A program made the position numbers and the translations under genes. The notes below the pieces were generated by a model that saw only the letters and a program-made list of their open reading frames with translations, was not told where the DNA came from and made no database searches. From assembly GCA_001655205.1 (NCBI GenBank), contig LPNZ01007241.1:1-31953 (forward strand): a DNA stretch of 31,953 bases, given 5' to 3'. Of the stretch, positions 12,401-23,900 are shown in pieces (the stretch's first letter is position 1; the number at the start of each line of letters is the position of its first letter). Origin of the DNA: Lenisia limosa. Lineage: Eukaryota; Breviatea.

Positions 12401-15400
12401 ACTTCTGCCCCACCTACAAATATGACCCTGGGACTGACAATTGGGAATCGTGAGCATGAGAGTGATTTTATAGTTGTCAAGGCGTACCCCCAGCTTTTAT
12501 CAAAGTTTATTTAAGAGTTTTCTTGTCTTATTCGTTCAGCTCGAAGGTTCGCTCACCAGCCTGGTGTGACAGGGTTCTTTTCAAAGGTAAATGAGGATTA
12601 TTTGGTGTTACTCTGTCTTATTGTTNNNNNNNNNNNNNNNNNNNNNNNNNNNNNNNNNNNNNNNNNNNNNNNNNNNNNNNNNNNNNNNNNNNNNNNNNNN
12701 NNNNNNNNNNNNNNNNNNNNNNNNNNNNNNNNNNNNNNNNNNNNNNNNNNNNNNNNNNNNNNNNNNNNNNNNNNNNNNNNNNCCAGTGATCACAAGCCCG
12801 TGTCGGCAAGATTCAAAATTAAAGTCAGCCATTAATATTGAGTCATTCATGGGGATGCCATTCATTTACTTGTGTTTTAAAAACAATAACACGTAACCCC
12901 TACAGTATCGTATGGTACAAGCAGACCAGCAGGAGAGGATCCTCAACGAAATTGTCCGCGATCTCGACGCGTTTGAAAACGAATGGTTAGTATTGACTGC
13001 TTTTTGAAAACGAATGGTTACTACAGAACTTTTTGCATTCGCTTTGGCCCAAAAGACTCGTTGTTCTCATTGTCAAAATAAGCCGAATCACCATAACGAC
13101 TCTTTAGTACACCGGTCGCAACCCTGTCATCCCAACAAGTCACATTCCCACGCGTACGGTTTGGCAACACCAGCAGTAGCGTTCTCACCCTCACCAACAC
13201 TGGAAACGTAAGAGACCGTACAATGAACCATATGCCATTCATGATGTTGAAAGCAAAATATGTGAGTGTTTAATACCTGCAGGTGATGGTGTTTTTCAAG
13301 TTCCTGGAGCGGCCAGATGGGCTTGTGACCCCCCCATGGATCAATATCTTCCCCACAGAAGGGACCATCATTCCGGGTGAAAAGCGAAAGTAGGCCAGAT
13401 GTTGTTTGATGAAAGTGGCTCGTGATAATCTAAATCAGCATCGATCATATCATTTGATGGTTGTTTGGTTCAAAATCATCACAATCAATACGACCGCCAT
13501 GCTCACTCACCACTTATAGTCTCCTCTTTGAGTGCAATCTCTCTGAAGAAAACGTTCAGGAGGCTGCAGAGAAGCGTAGGGGGGACGAAGTACTTCTGCA
13601 TGAGGCCCTCAAAAGACAACTTATTGATGTGGTGGAAAGACACCTTTACACCTCAGACAGCTACACTATGGAGGACATTTTAGTGCTTCATTTGGTCGGA
13701 GGAAAAGACTTCTTCGTTTCCGTAAATGGTGGGGGAGAGGGGGGGGGCTTAAAGTGCCTGAAGGTGAAGGGGAACTGTCTTCAGAATATTGGTTGTTCTC
13801 TCAGATTGTATTAATGACTACATGTTAGAAATACCGTATTCTATGTATCTATGTATCAACCTGGGACTCACGTGATAGCCACGCAACTGCCGACGATAAT
13901 GGGCCGAAGTCTGATTAGTTTGATTACAAATCCCGAGCCGCCACGCCAGCATCGCCAGGATGGCACGGGAAGTAGCGTGTTTGCCCCCGAGGATATGGTA
14001 CGTTTTCCTGAGTCACATCTTTCGATCTATTTTGACAGGATTTTCTATTCGATGTTTAGTATTAATTCCCTTTTGGAACCTGACCCCCCCAGCATGACAC
14101 CAAGGCCAATCGGCGACAAACCATTCGGATCGGCCGCGTGCCAACCCTCGGATTCAAGAGTGAACATGGTGAGGGAATTGAAGAGAGGTATTTCAATAAA
14201 AAAACCACCATTGAGGACAAATTTAAGAAATTGAAAGATGAGTGTTATTGGACATAGCCTTCTTATATTTTTTTATATTAACAGTTCAGTGTTTGGTTTG
14301 GCGTAGTATATAATCGTATCTTGGCATTCTTCACCCCCCCCCNNNNNNNNNNNNNNNNNNNNNNNNNNNNNNNNNNNNNNNNNNNNNNNNNNNNNNNNNN
14401 NNNNNNNNNNNNNNNNNNNAGAAGGCCGACACGTCACCCCCTCAACACGTGACCTCCTTTGCGACAACTCACAACCTTCGTCAGCAAGCCTCATGCCGCC
14501 GGCCGCGGCAGACAAATGGCGTCAAGGCCCGGGCAGAAAGTTCAGTAACATCAAATTACCCGTGGTGTGGGGGTAATAGTAAAAGGATGTCGTCAACAAG
14601 GACTTGTCAGAACTGACTTGGCTCACTATGTAGATATTGACGCGATTGTGTGAGGCAATTCTCAGATCTGACTTTGTTGCAGCAGACTTATTGTTCGAAT
14701 TCGGTGGGGGGGGGGGGAGCATCGAGGTGAAAGGTTAATGCTATTAGGTAATCAGTTTACACTTGCTGACACTGCAGATCGACCACCAAGAGATAGGTGC
14801 TCATTGATCCGAGACTGCATTGACCTGGGTGTGGAGTTCCCGCTCACTCTCTTGCGACCCTCTCCCGAAACCAGTGCTGTGGTGGGAGTGGTACCATTTT
14901 TGGGTCTTGGAACAGTGTTTAGGCTGAGTAATGCGACCATGCTCACTGGACTGATTTTGTAGGTCTGTGAAGACTTCTCATTTGTCCTGATGCAGTGGCT
15001 TGCGTGCTTACCCCAACCAATTATTCCCGAAACACTCTACTTGGTTGGACTTTTTCTTTCTTTTTTCTTTGCTTTGATAATGGTTGCCATATTCTTTTGG
15101 ATGGACAATATCTTCCTCATATTGTGTATTGTGATAATACAGGACTGTATGGAAGGCGCGTTCAAGGACAAGGCTGCTTCGAAGGCTGTCCAGTTTCTTC
15201 CCCACCAGGTACCCTATCACCTTGTTTCACTTTCAATATCAATGATTATTCAATGAGCTAAATTCGCCCATATGCGTCACCCTGTAGCATCGCATGGTCT
15301 TAGTGTATCTCACCTCCTTCTTGAACTTCATCTGTCAAAACAGCAGTCACAAGGTGCCTGACATTGGTGGGTCCGCACATAGAGCCAACATGGGCATCAA

Positions 15401-15600
15401 TGAGTATTTAGTGTGTAGTCCCTTTCAATTAGCTACAAACAGTGCAAGGGTATTGAATTGGCCAACTCACGATTTCAGCCATGAAGTTCGGTAACGAGTT
15501 GTTCCGAGGGCCGACCGACGGCAGCAACACGATGAGGAAGGCTGTGTTTATGGCCCATTTCATCAACGACAACAGTTTAATTGCTGAAGGTGTAATGTAG
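9459..15600 (+). CDS. OCRL: OCRL/INPP5B-type inositol polyphosphate 5-phosphatase (PH-like, 5-phosphatase, ASH, RhoGAP-like)
   Basis: Removes the 5-phosphate of phosphoinositides such as PI(4,5)P2 on endomembranes. Exons: 9459-9482, 9532-9623, 9752-9827, 9905-9967, 10022-10079, 10167-10197, 10331-10368, an uncertain stretch ~10390-10500, ~10490-10580, 10642-10703, 10743-10783, 10951-11011, 11149-11206, 11274-11339, 11405-11454, 11519-11585, 11741-11864, 11930-11984, 12141-12249, 12343-12449, 12540-12586, [gap]-12823, 12906-12985, 13108-13207, 13283-13389, 13520-13728, 13879-13997, 14093-14168, [gap], 14634-14703, 14778-14881, 14963-15043, 15143-15208, 15288-15417, 15479-15600. Motifs: FVGTWNVNGKVP, FQETDLSAEAF, GNKGGVAVRM, NSHLAAH, WLGDLNYRI, SPAWCDRVLFKG and SDHKPVSARF make a complete 5-phosphatase core. 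ASH domain follows: FGNTSSSVLTLTNTGN, EDILVLHLVGGKDFF. RhoGAP fold: CLPQPIIPETLY, ANMGINEYL; no FR-x-SG arginine-finger motif is seen, matching the family's inactive RhoGAP. The N-terminus (WISDRKKLQAKIS, KIHYAMPVF) fits a PH-like fold but is least certain. About 870 residues are readable versus ~900 in animal OCRL. Confidence 0.93.
11035..11100. repeat. Short tandem duplication in 5-phosphatase intron
   Basis: GTACCAACTGAATTACTTAG occurs twice (near 11032 and 11069), each followed by a GATATTTAGT-like tail. It lies inside the intron 11012-11148. Confidence 0.85.
11552..11641 (+). repeat. Tandem duplication spanning an exon/intron junction
   Basis: The coding end TTGGAATCCTTGGCGTCATG (11566-11585), the donor GTGGGG and the following ATGGCTTTG are repeated about 42 bp downstream, with one coding change (CATG to CGTG) and one G fewer. 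The copy therefore carries a second potential donor inside intron 11586-11740. Confidence 0.9.
11987..12097. repeat. 37-bp tandem repeat (3 copies) starting at a splice donor
   Basis: Three nearly identical 37-bp units begin AGGAGCATGGGTCAATATAC at 11987, 12024 and 12061. One copy differs at a single base. The first unit overlaps the donor GTAGGA at 11985. The array lies in the intron between 11930-11984 and 12141-12249. It reads open in two frames but does not match the 5-phosphatase fold. Confidence 0.95.
12626..12782. other. Assembly gap (N run) in the 5-phosphatase core
   Basis: 157 N between CDRVLFKG and SDHKPVSA. The short conserved linker between these motifs, and one intron, must lie here. 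Confidence 0.99.
12971..13020 (+). repeat. Duplicated exon end at a splice junction
   Basis: TTTGAAAACGAATGGTTA, the last coding bases of exon 12906-12985 plus its donor, recurs at 13003-13020, 32 bp downstream in the intron. Only the upstream donor (12986) keeps phase with the next exon at 13108. Confidence 0.85.
14343..14419. other. Assembly gap (N run) between ASH and RhoGAP parts
   Basis: 77 N directly after a C-run. The following 14420-14620 is open in one frame (QHVTSFATTHNLRQQASC) but I cannot place it in the protein. Part of the ASH-RhoGAP linker may be hidden. Confidence 0.99.
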
Positions 15601-15883
15601 GTTAGTTTTTGGTTTTGATGTATTTATTGTATTGTAGTCACTTTCGAGTGAAGGTCTGATTTGTTTTTGTTTACGTGAGAATTGTGGAATTACCCATTTT
15701 CAGGCCTTGAAAGCACACGATATTGAGAGAGGGAAACTGGTTTTAACAAAGAGCCTTCAAAACCCAATAGACTATGAAAGCAGCCCGTTGTAGACTTCAA
15801 ATCCATCATAATCATATCTAATAAATAAGTAATACACACTACCACTACTAAACCACCACAATTAAAATACCAAACACCAATCA
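15601..15883. other. Convergent intergenic region (5-phosphatase / FERM gene)
   Basis: This 283-bp stretch lies between two stop codons and should hold both 3' UTRs and polyadenylation sites. AATAAA occurs near 15820 on the plus strand; whether it is used is unknown. A short open stretch at 15690-15780 looks non-coding. Confidence 0.55.
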
Positions 15884-18800
15884 CTAGACCGTCTCTGTTG
15901 CCACTAAAGGTTCATCCTTTTGTTCAGCGGTTTCCTCTTCTGGACTTTCCTCTTTTGGACTTTCCTCTTCTGGACTGTCCTCTTTCGGGAGTTCGTCAAT
16001 CGTCTCCTTTTGAGGCTCCTGATTTTCCTCGACTGTGGCTGTTTCTGGAGTGTAACACAGAATGTGCAAAGCTACTGATAGTTATCTCTGACTGAAGCCT
16101 AAAGCCGACCATTATCTTGACTCAAGTTATCTGTCGATCCGAGAGCCTTATCAGCTGCGAGGTGAGGCGGAGTCAGCAAAAATGATCAGCAGAGTTGCTT
16201 GGAACATACCCAATTTATTCGATTCGTTGAAGAGCTCCTGAGACTCATCACATTGTTTGAGGAGGCTGGCAACGTATCCTTGTTTTGAGCCCTAAAAGAT
16301 TACGACGCAACGGGGTGGAGGCTGAAGGCAATGAAGGGTGAATGTGCGAAGGGCTGCAAACCTCCTCCTGTTGTTTGTGGTACTTCCTCAGTAATTGACG
16401 GACGGTTTCAACGGCACTTTCAGCCTCAGCGTTCTACCAGGTCAAAACAGAAACACGGAAGGAGTGTCTTGATTTTAATGCAGACGACCACGACCATCGC
16501 ACCCTCATAAGTTGCTCCTCGCCCTCCTCTCTCTCTACACGCATCATCTCGTTCCTCTTCACTGCTTCTGCCTGAAGTCTTGCTTGCTCCTTGATCAGGG
16601 ACTGGGGGAGGGGTAAATGTAAAAAATTTAAGGAGAAAAGACAGCATTCCTATAAATAGGTGGTAAAAAAAGTTCTTTAGCCCCAAAAGTCACCTGTTGG
16701 ACACTCTCCTCCTGGTCCAGAATGCGGACCACTTCGGACCGCACAAGGCTGCCGATCCATGACACGTTCGAGGCTCTCGAGATTTCAGCCTCAAAAACAC
16801 AGAGTGGAATACTGGGGTCATCGTCCTGGTGGTCAGCAAGGAACAGCCAGTTATTTTCCACTACTTTCCATTGATATCGTAAGTTAACAGGGGGGACAAC
16901 AGCCTCAATGAAACCCCCAAACAGGGGGGACAACAGCCTCAAAGAAACCCNNNNNNNNNNNNNNNNNNNNNNNNNNNNNNNNNNNNNNNNNNNNNNNNNN
17001 NNNNNNNNNNNNNNNNNNNNNNNNNNNNNNNNNNNNNNNNNNNNNNNNNNNNNNNNNNNNNNNNNNNNNNNNNNNNNNNNNNNNNNNNNNNNNNNNNNNN
17101 NNNNNNNNNNNNNNNNNNNNNNNNNNNNNNNNNNNNNNNNNNNNNNNNNNNNNNNNNNNNNNNNNNNNNNNNNNNNTTCTTCTTCTCTTTTCTCAGTTCA
17201 TTAGAGCGCGGCGTGCCGGGAGACTCGGGGGTGAACGGGGTTTCAGGAGTGGCTAAATCGTCAGTACCATCAGCATCAGACCAAATCTCTCAAACAATCA
17301 GCCAACCCCGTGAAATGCACCTTTAGATGGAGGGTACACTACCTACCTGGAGTTGGGGGGGTTTCGGGTGTCATGGGGAGGGGGGATGGCTTTATGGGAG
17401 TGCCTGGCGGAGTACTGCCGGGCGTGATAGGGGGCAGATTGACGCAGGACAGTCGCCTGGAGTATTAATAACTGCTGTCACCTAAGCTAATGGGCTTCTG
17501 TATGACATCTTTTGTCATTTCTAATTAAAGAAAAGTTGTCACAATCATCCCAATTCGCAATACGAAATGTAATGATACTATGCAACCCCTCCCACATTGA
17601 CCCCCTCTTGGACTTGCTCAGAGACTCCAAAGAGAAGATTGGCGACTTGTCGGGCATTTTGCCGTAGGGGGCCAGACGCGGCAGGTGACTGTTCCTCTCG
17701 AACACGCGAAGGAGGCAGGCTTGGGGGGGGTTATCAAGATATCAACTCTGTTGGCTGAATGTCTCATTGACTTATGAAATTGAACGGAAAATTTGCGACT
17801 AAAAAACGAAATTTCCATTAATGTTGATGATTAAACGCGAAAGGATCCGGCTCACAATGCTGTTCATCACGATACGGAAGAGGACCGACTTGGAAGAGGT
17901 GATCCGTGAGGTTGTAGGAGGCCACGGGAGGCTTGAACGGCTGGATCGTAACCAGGAGGGCTGATGATGGAGTGTATTGAAAAAAACAGATACTTCAGAT
18001 ATCACTCCATTAGCAGACACAAAACCCAAAGCACTTCCACTCACATCGTGGGATCGTGGGGGGAGGGGGTGGTGGTAGAGAACAGCCAAGCATTAGGATA
18101 TTATAGTCTGACACTCTTAAACCGACATATTTTGGGTGTAGAGCAAGATGATGGATTCAATACCCCCCCACCTTTGTAATGACGTGGATCCCATGGTTAT
18201 TAAGAGCAACGGTACCGAATCGCTCCTTCCATCTTCCTCGTTTCACATCGTCCATCAGAACTCTACACAACATAAATGATGATCAGCGCTTGTTGTTTTA
18301 GCCTCAAACCAGAGCCCTAGGTTTTATTTTGAACAATGACAAGTTAACCCTCCGAACATATGATTTCCGCAACCAATCCGACCTAGTGAAACACTCTGGC
18401 ATATAGGTGGCAGCGAAGGCGGGAGACTTGGCACACTCGGCAACAAAGAAGGGCTTGAGGATGCGGGCTGACTTATGGTACACAAGCTCAGAGAGGTAGG
18501 CGTCCGCAACCGCATCTGAAGGTCAGAACGCAGGCTTGGTGAGGCATGATTGGAGCAGCCCTCCACGTATCAATGATTGGAGCAGCCCCTCACTTATCCA
18601 GGGCTTCAGGCCTCCAGTGAGCTTGATGAGGTGGGGTGGGATGCCTATGGAGTCTGGGTCGTGCTTGACTTTTTGACTGATTTCCGCTCGCGCTAAATTG
18701 TCAGTTTAGACCCACGTTCTCGGTAGTATTCGTCACAATTCGATAAGAAAAGTCGTCTTTTTAGACCGCAGCGTCCCACTACAGCCTACTCATTCCCTTG

Positions 18801-20103
18801 GACTCATGGTGGGGGTCCTCCAGGGCGATGCTCAGAGCAACAAGACGAGCGTAGTGGTCCACATCCTTCCGGCTCGTCATCAGACCTGTGTGATCAGTTC
18901 CTGATAAGACGGAAAGTGCTCGCAAACCTAAGTAACCATAGGGGAAGACCAGCCGCAATTCAGAGCAAATCAGCCCCACTGTCTTCAGGGATAAGAGTGA
19001 TACAATGAAAATATAACTTGACATTACTTTGTCTTATTCAAGAAATACTAGATTTCTTGAGGTTCGATAAGATACGTATTAATATGGAAATTGGGAAGCT
19101 TTCTTTAGCCAGAAAATCCGATTCAACGCTCACCTCTTGGGCCTTGATTTTCCTGATCTCAGCAGCATCCACAGCAGGGGCGATGCGAATGATGAGAACG
19201 TTCTCATTAGTGGCGAGGCAGCCCTTCTTCTTTGACACCGCCGGCATTGTCGGGTCGTGAAGGCGATCATTGATCCGCTCATTTGGGTCTAAGGGCCGGG
19301 AGTAGAGTGGAAGCTCCTACANNNNNNNNNNNNNNNNNNNNNNNNNNNNNNNNNNNNNNNNNNNNNNNNNNNNNNNNNNNNNNNNNNNNTGTCAACAACA
19401 TCACTTCTCCTCGTGTGGGATAGATACAAATAGTAATGAGGTAAGTTCCCGCCTATTAATAGTTGGCCTGAAGGAAACAATTAATAGCACTATTAATTTG
19501 AATATGAAAAAAAAATAATCTCAAATCACAACAACTAATAGCAAATAAGAAAAGCGAATTATCATAGTACAAGAGCTTTGCTGCTTGGAACACACCTTGA
19601 TATGCTCCGGGGCTGGGCTCAACACCTCACACATCCAAAGTGAGAACAGTTTGATGTGTTCAATTGGGATGCCATAGCCCCTCAGGAAGCGCTGGCATAT
19701 TTCCTTGGCCGTGTCTGTGGATGAATACGACACATCGTCGGCGTAATCGCTGAAGAGATAGATGCGGACTTCTTGCGAGACGCTTTGTTGGATTGGAACC
19801 AGAATGGAGGGTCTTCTCCCAGCAACTCCAGACACTGACATTGTAAGTGGTAATAGCTAAAACAAATACAGAAACATTTTAGAAGATGGAGACTGATAAT
19901 CGATTGTGTTCAAGGTGAATGAAACAAAAAACAAAAAAAAACGCGCGGGGAACGGAAAGAAATATCACAGTATTATAAAAAAAGCAAGTCTAACCAAATG
20001 CAGTAACATTCCATTGAATTAACAGGATTAGCCTACACGGAGTAGACGGCGATCCAGGGGTTGATGGACTTTTCGTTGCGGTGATTGGCGAGGAGGTCGC
20101 CAT
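15884..20103 (-). CDS. FERM-domain protein with Thr/Pro-rich linker, coiled coil and acidic C-terminus
   Basis: Exons (minus): 20037-20103, 19596-19834, 19134-19316, 18928-18982, 18790-18900, 18594-18692, 18383-18515, 18172-18262, 17837-17960, 17596-17719, 17347-17456, 17177-17252 into a gap, 16694-~16880, 16503-16601, 16362-16433, 16210-16279, 15884-16044. Start MATSSPITATKSPSTPGSPS at 20103 has a good context and joins in phase. ATG 19841, inside the same stretch, is an alternative start. Residues ~30-150 form a ubiquitin-like F1 lobe (EVRIYLFSDYADD, EICQRFLRGYGIPIEHIKLF, LPLYSRPLDPNERIND). A helical F2 lobe follows (MTSRKDVDHYARLVALSIAL, YLSELVYHKSARILKPFF), then a PH/PTB-like F3 start (RWKERFGTVALNNHGIHVIT). 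Then come TPGSTPPGTP, TPETPFTPESPGTPRS, a W-containing stretch (VENNWLFLADHQDDD), coiled coil (SLIKEQARLQAEAVKRNEMM) and ESPEEE/ESPKEE repeats. FERM proteins link membranes or receptors to cytoskeleton. The subfamily is not recognised. Exon 17837-17960 is the least certain. Confidence 0.8.
16883..16950. repeat. Tandem duplication next to an assembly gap
   Basis: GGGGGGACAACAGCCTCAA plus a GAAACCC tail occurs twice, near 16889 and 16924. The second copy ends at the gap that begins at 16951. The array may continue into the gap. It lies near an acceptor of the minus-strand FERM gene. Confidence 0.85.
16951..17176. other. Assembly gap (N run) in FERM gene
   Basis: 226 N lie between the Thr/Pro-rich exon that ends NELRKEKK and the VENNWLFLADHQDDD exon. 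One or more exons could be missing. Confidence 0.99.
18545..18593. repeat. Short tandem duplication at a donor of the FERM gene
   Basis: TGATTGGAGCAGCCC is present twice (near 18548 and 18574) and is followed both times by a CTC-AC-TATC stretch. It lies in the intron immediately downstream (minus sense) of the exon ending at 18594, so it duplicates donor-proximal sequence. Confidence 0.75.
19322..19389. other. Assembly gap (N run) in FERM gene intron
   Basis: 68 N lie just upstream (minus sense) of the acceptor at 19317-19318. The flanking exons join in phase, so no coding loss is required. Confidence 0.99.
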
Positions 20104-20518
20104 CTTGGCGGCAGGTCTGTTTACCGCCTCTTAGCCGCTTAAACCCGTTGTTTGGGTAAACTTAATTGCTTTTCAAGGGAAGAAGGTTTCAGAAGGGGCT
20201 TTGTCAAGAAATAATAAGAGTTGACTTTCTCAGGAATCTCTCTTCATTCACTATTTTTCTATTTTCTATTATTTTTCAAATAATTATATAAAGACGCAAA
20301 AAGACAAAAAAGAAAATGAATATTCTATGGAAACTTGGGGCTCCATTGAACCAGGTTCCATTGTGTAAAGCAAATTGGCACCATTGCACCAATACAGCCC
20401 ATATACGTAAAAAAACATTAGTTGTTGCTGTTGATTTACCACTAGGTCTTTAAAACTATTCTTTGTTGTTCTTGCCTTTCTTCCCTCAGGCACTCCCTGT
20501 GGGCTTTGGCCCCTCACC
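20104..20518. promoter_or_regulatory. Divergent intergenic/promoter region between FERM gene and gene E
   Basis: These 415 bp separate two start codons on opposite strands. A TATATAAA sequence at 20285-20292, about 230 bp before the ATG at 20519, could be a TATA box for gene E. A T/A-rich patch surrounds it. No coding exon is evident. Confidence 0.5.
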
Positions 20519-20869
20519 ATGGAAGATGAGGCTTTCTTTGAGTCGTATGAAGAGATCCTGAAGCGTAAGCAGGCTTCCCTCTTCCGCTGTTTGGAGTTGC
20601 GATATCAGCATTTCGGTCTAAAGATGATGAGATTTGGTGAACTGGATTNNNNNNNNNNNNNNNNNNNNNNNNNNNNNNNNNNNNNNNNNNNNNNNNNNNN
20701 NNNNNNNNNNNNNNNNNNNNNNNNNNNNNNNNNNNNNNNNNNNNNNNNNNNNNNNNNNNNNNNNNNNNNNNNNNNNNNNNNNNNNNNNNNNNNNNNNNNN
20801 NNNNNNNNNNNNNNNNNNNNNNNNNNNNNNNNNNNNNNNNNNNNNNNNNNNNNNNNNNNNNNNNNNNNG

Positions 20870-20961
<92 letters not shown>

Positions 20962-23900
20962 CAAACGGTTGTCCTTTCAATGTTCAGGCTGGCGAGGCTG
21001 AAGGCAGTGGAACCGCCAACAACCCCATTGTAGTGGACGATGGAGAGGACGGAGAAGACGTGGGAGGGCTGATTGCTAATGCCATGGCCACGTTCTGTGA
21101 TTTGCTAATGCCATTGCCACGTTCTGTGATTCGCCTTTACCCCTTAGTTGGATGCGGCAGAGGCCTTGAGTCAGGACGAGGACGAAGAAGAGGACGACTT
21201 CATGGAGGACGAGGTTTGCCAGTGACTTTCTTCAACTCCACCCATCCTTCCTGTCACTTCTCATTTGTAGTCTAAGAAGGAGCAAAGAGAAGAAGTTTTC
21301 GTTGCTTTAGACCCTTCGGACTTAAGTCTCCTGTATGCTGAGGGGGNNNNNNNNNNNNNNNNNNNNNNNNNNNNNNNNNNNNNNNNNNNNNNNNNNNNNN
21401 NNNNNNNNNNNNNNNNNNNNNNNNNNNNNNNNNNNNNNNNNNNNNNNNNNNNNNNNNNGCAAATATTGAGTCATACTGGAGTCAATTGGATAAGGCTATT
21501 CTGATGAGCCTTTTGCTTACATAGTGACAGGGCCACTCCGGCTGTAACAGTTCCTCCAAAACCGAGGAAAAAGAAGGCCAGCAAGACTCCATCACCAGGT
21601 TAGCTGACATGAATGTTCAAATGGGAAATTGCTCTTTTTATTTTTTTGTGATTTGGAAGTAGCGATTCTTACCTGGTTTAGAGCTGAAAGCGGTCAAGAT
21701 GGACAAGAAAAAAGACAAATCAGCAGCATCATCATCCACAGCGCCACAACCCGAGACTAAGGTACATTTAATTATATGTACTGGGCTCATATTTCTTGCA
21801 TGATTAACACCCACACAGGCGGCAGCCAAGAACGTGAAACCTGCTGGCGATATTGCGTCAGGTGAGCTTTCATTTGGCTTCTATCTAAGATATGCACACA
21901 ATGTCCTACAAAGTGTACGCCCACAGCGTTGTTTTATTTGCGGTAGGAATGGCGTCTGCACTCTCAAAATCCTCGGAGGTGTCAACTTCAGCACCGTTGG
22001 AAGCTTATTCGTTCAGCTCACCGCCACTTCCGACCATTGCCAACATCGTCAAAACAACAAAAGAGAAAGCTCCGTATGATTAAGTATTATCCATTTGGTG
22101 GTGTGTTAAGCCTTTTACTATTTAGATCCTCCCCAAAGAAGCCTCCTGTCACTGTTTATTTCGACAGCAAAGTGAGTCCCAGCAAAGCCACCCATCACTT
22201 TGTTAATGAAGCAAGAGGAAATAATATCCAACTAATGAATAATACACCGCTCAAATCCAGTTCACCAAATCTCATCATCTTTAGACCGAAATGCTGATAT
22301 CGCAACTCCAAACTGAATGGACCAGTGGGAGGGCAGTGTTGGGAGCCTCAAGTACAGTCTAACAATCCAGAGTTATTTGGAGGAGAGGAACTGAAGAGAT
22401 GGCCTGAGGGACGTGACAAGCCTCTTTCAAAGCTACTGGTGTTTGGGACTTCTTTATTATCCGATATTTATCAGTAATTTGCTCTTAGTTTGCATGGAAA
22501 ACGATACCAATGCGTATGACTCTTCCTGACTGCTCAGTATGATCTGTACCTTNNNNNNNNNNNNNNNNNNNNNNNNNNNNNNNNNNNNNNNNNNNNNNNN
22601 NNNNNNNNNNNNNNNNNNNNNNNNNNNNNNNNNNNNNNNNNNNNNNNNNNNNNNNNNNNNNNNNNNNNNNNNNNNNNNNNNNNNNNNNNNNNNNNNNNNN
22701 NNNNNNNNNNNNNNNNNNNNNNNNNNNNNNNNNNNNNNNNNNNNNNNNNNNNNNNNNNNNNNNNNGGCTACATTTCAGCTTCTGACCTCTAGACCCCGAG
22801 GCAGTGCCTGTAGTTGAGGGCAAATACCGCACTGGCTTCATTGAGAGAATCAAGACTGCAACCAAACTGAGTTCTGATAGTATCAGAGTGAGTGAAAATT
22901 ACCAGATGAATACTAATCACTCCCCTGCAATCATGCGTTTTTAGTTTGCTTTTGATCTTTTATTAGGAGGAAACACAAAGTTTCTTTTCTCCTGACCTTT
23001 GCTCATATGACCAGAAACACATGGAGCTTTTGTACAATGAAAAGAGAGTCGTTTTCCTCACTAGCACCCACCAGAACAGGTTTGAATTCGATTACTTTTG
23101 GAAGCTCCTATTGTTTGCACAGGCAACTTGGTATTATCTAAGGTACCGTCCTATTAATAGTTCCCACTGAAAAAGTCTAACTACTAATAAAATACTAATA
23201 ATAGCAGCTATTAATAGCTATTAATGCTATTATATTATTCTGGACCTGACCTTTAAGGCTTGATGCGTTGACAACTATGGCCGACAAGCAGCGAGACGTT
23301 TTTGTGAGCATCGTATTTTGTTTATCCAATAATGATGTAAACTGATCTGTTTTTGATAATATCTCATGGTGTAGGAGAACGCCGATTTAGAATACGAGGT
23401 CCTTTTCAATGCCTTTACCTCAGAGGTTTGTAAATGAACTGTTGTATATTGTAAACTTAACTTTGCCTTTTATTGTGTTCAGTTAAAATTCTTAACGTTC
23501 CTCTTTACCTCACCCTCATATTTATTTGCTCTATTTGGAATTCAGATCATTTGTTGTGTATCTACGTGGATATTCATCATCGAAATTCCCTTCGTTTTAC
23601 CTCCCCTCCAGAAAGAAGAATGTGATATGGAGAATAGTCGACACGATGGAGTGGAAGGCTATGTCCCTGTGAAACCTAAAGGTATGATACTGGGTAGCCT
23701 TAACACTGTTCCCATATTACATATTATAATATATAGTATAGCTATTTCCATTCACATGTTGCCGTTTTTATTCTGCAGCTAAAAAACCGAAGAAGAAAAT
23801 GATTCCCTCTGACATTATCATGGCCCTAGGAGTGTACATTATCTGCCTGGAGGAGCTGCGGCAGCTAAAGTTGGACACCTATTCGCAGAATTGTCTTATT

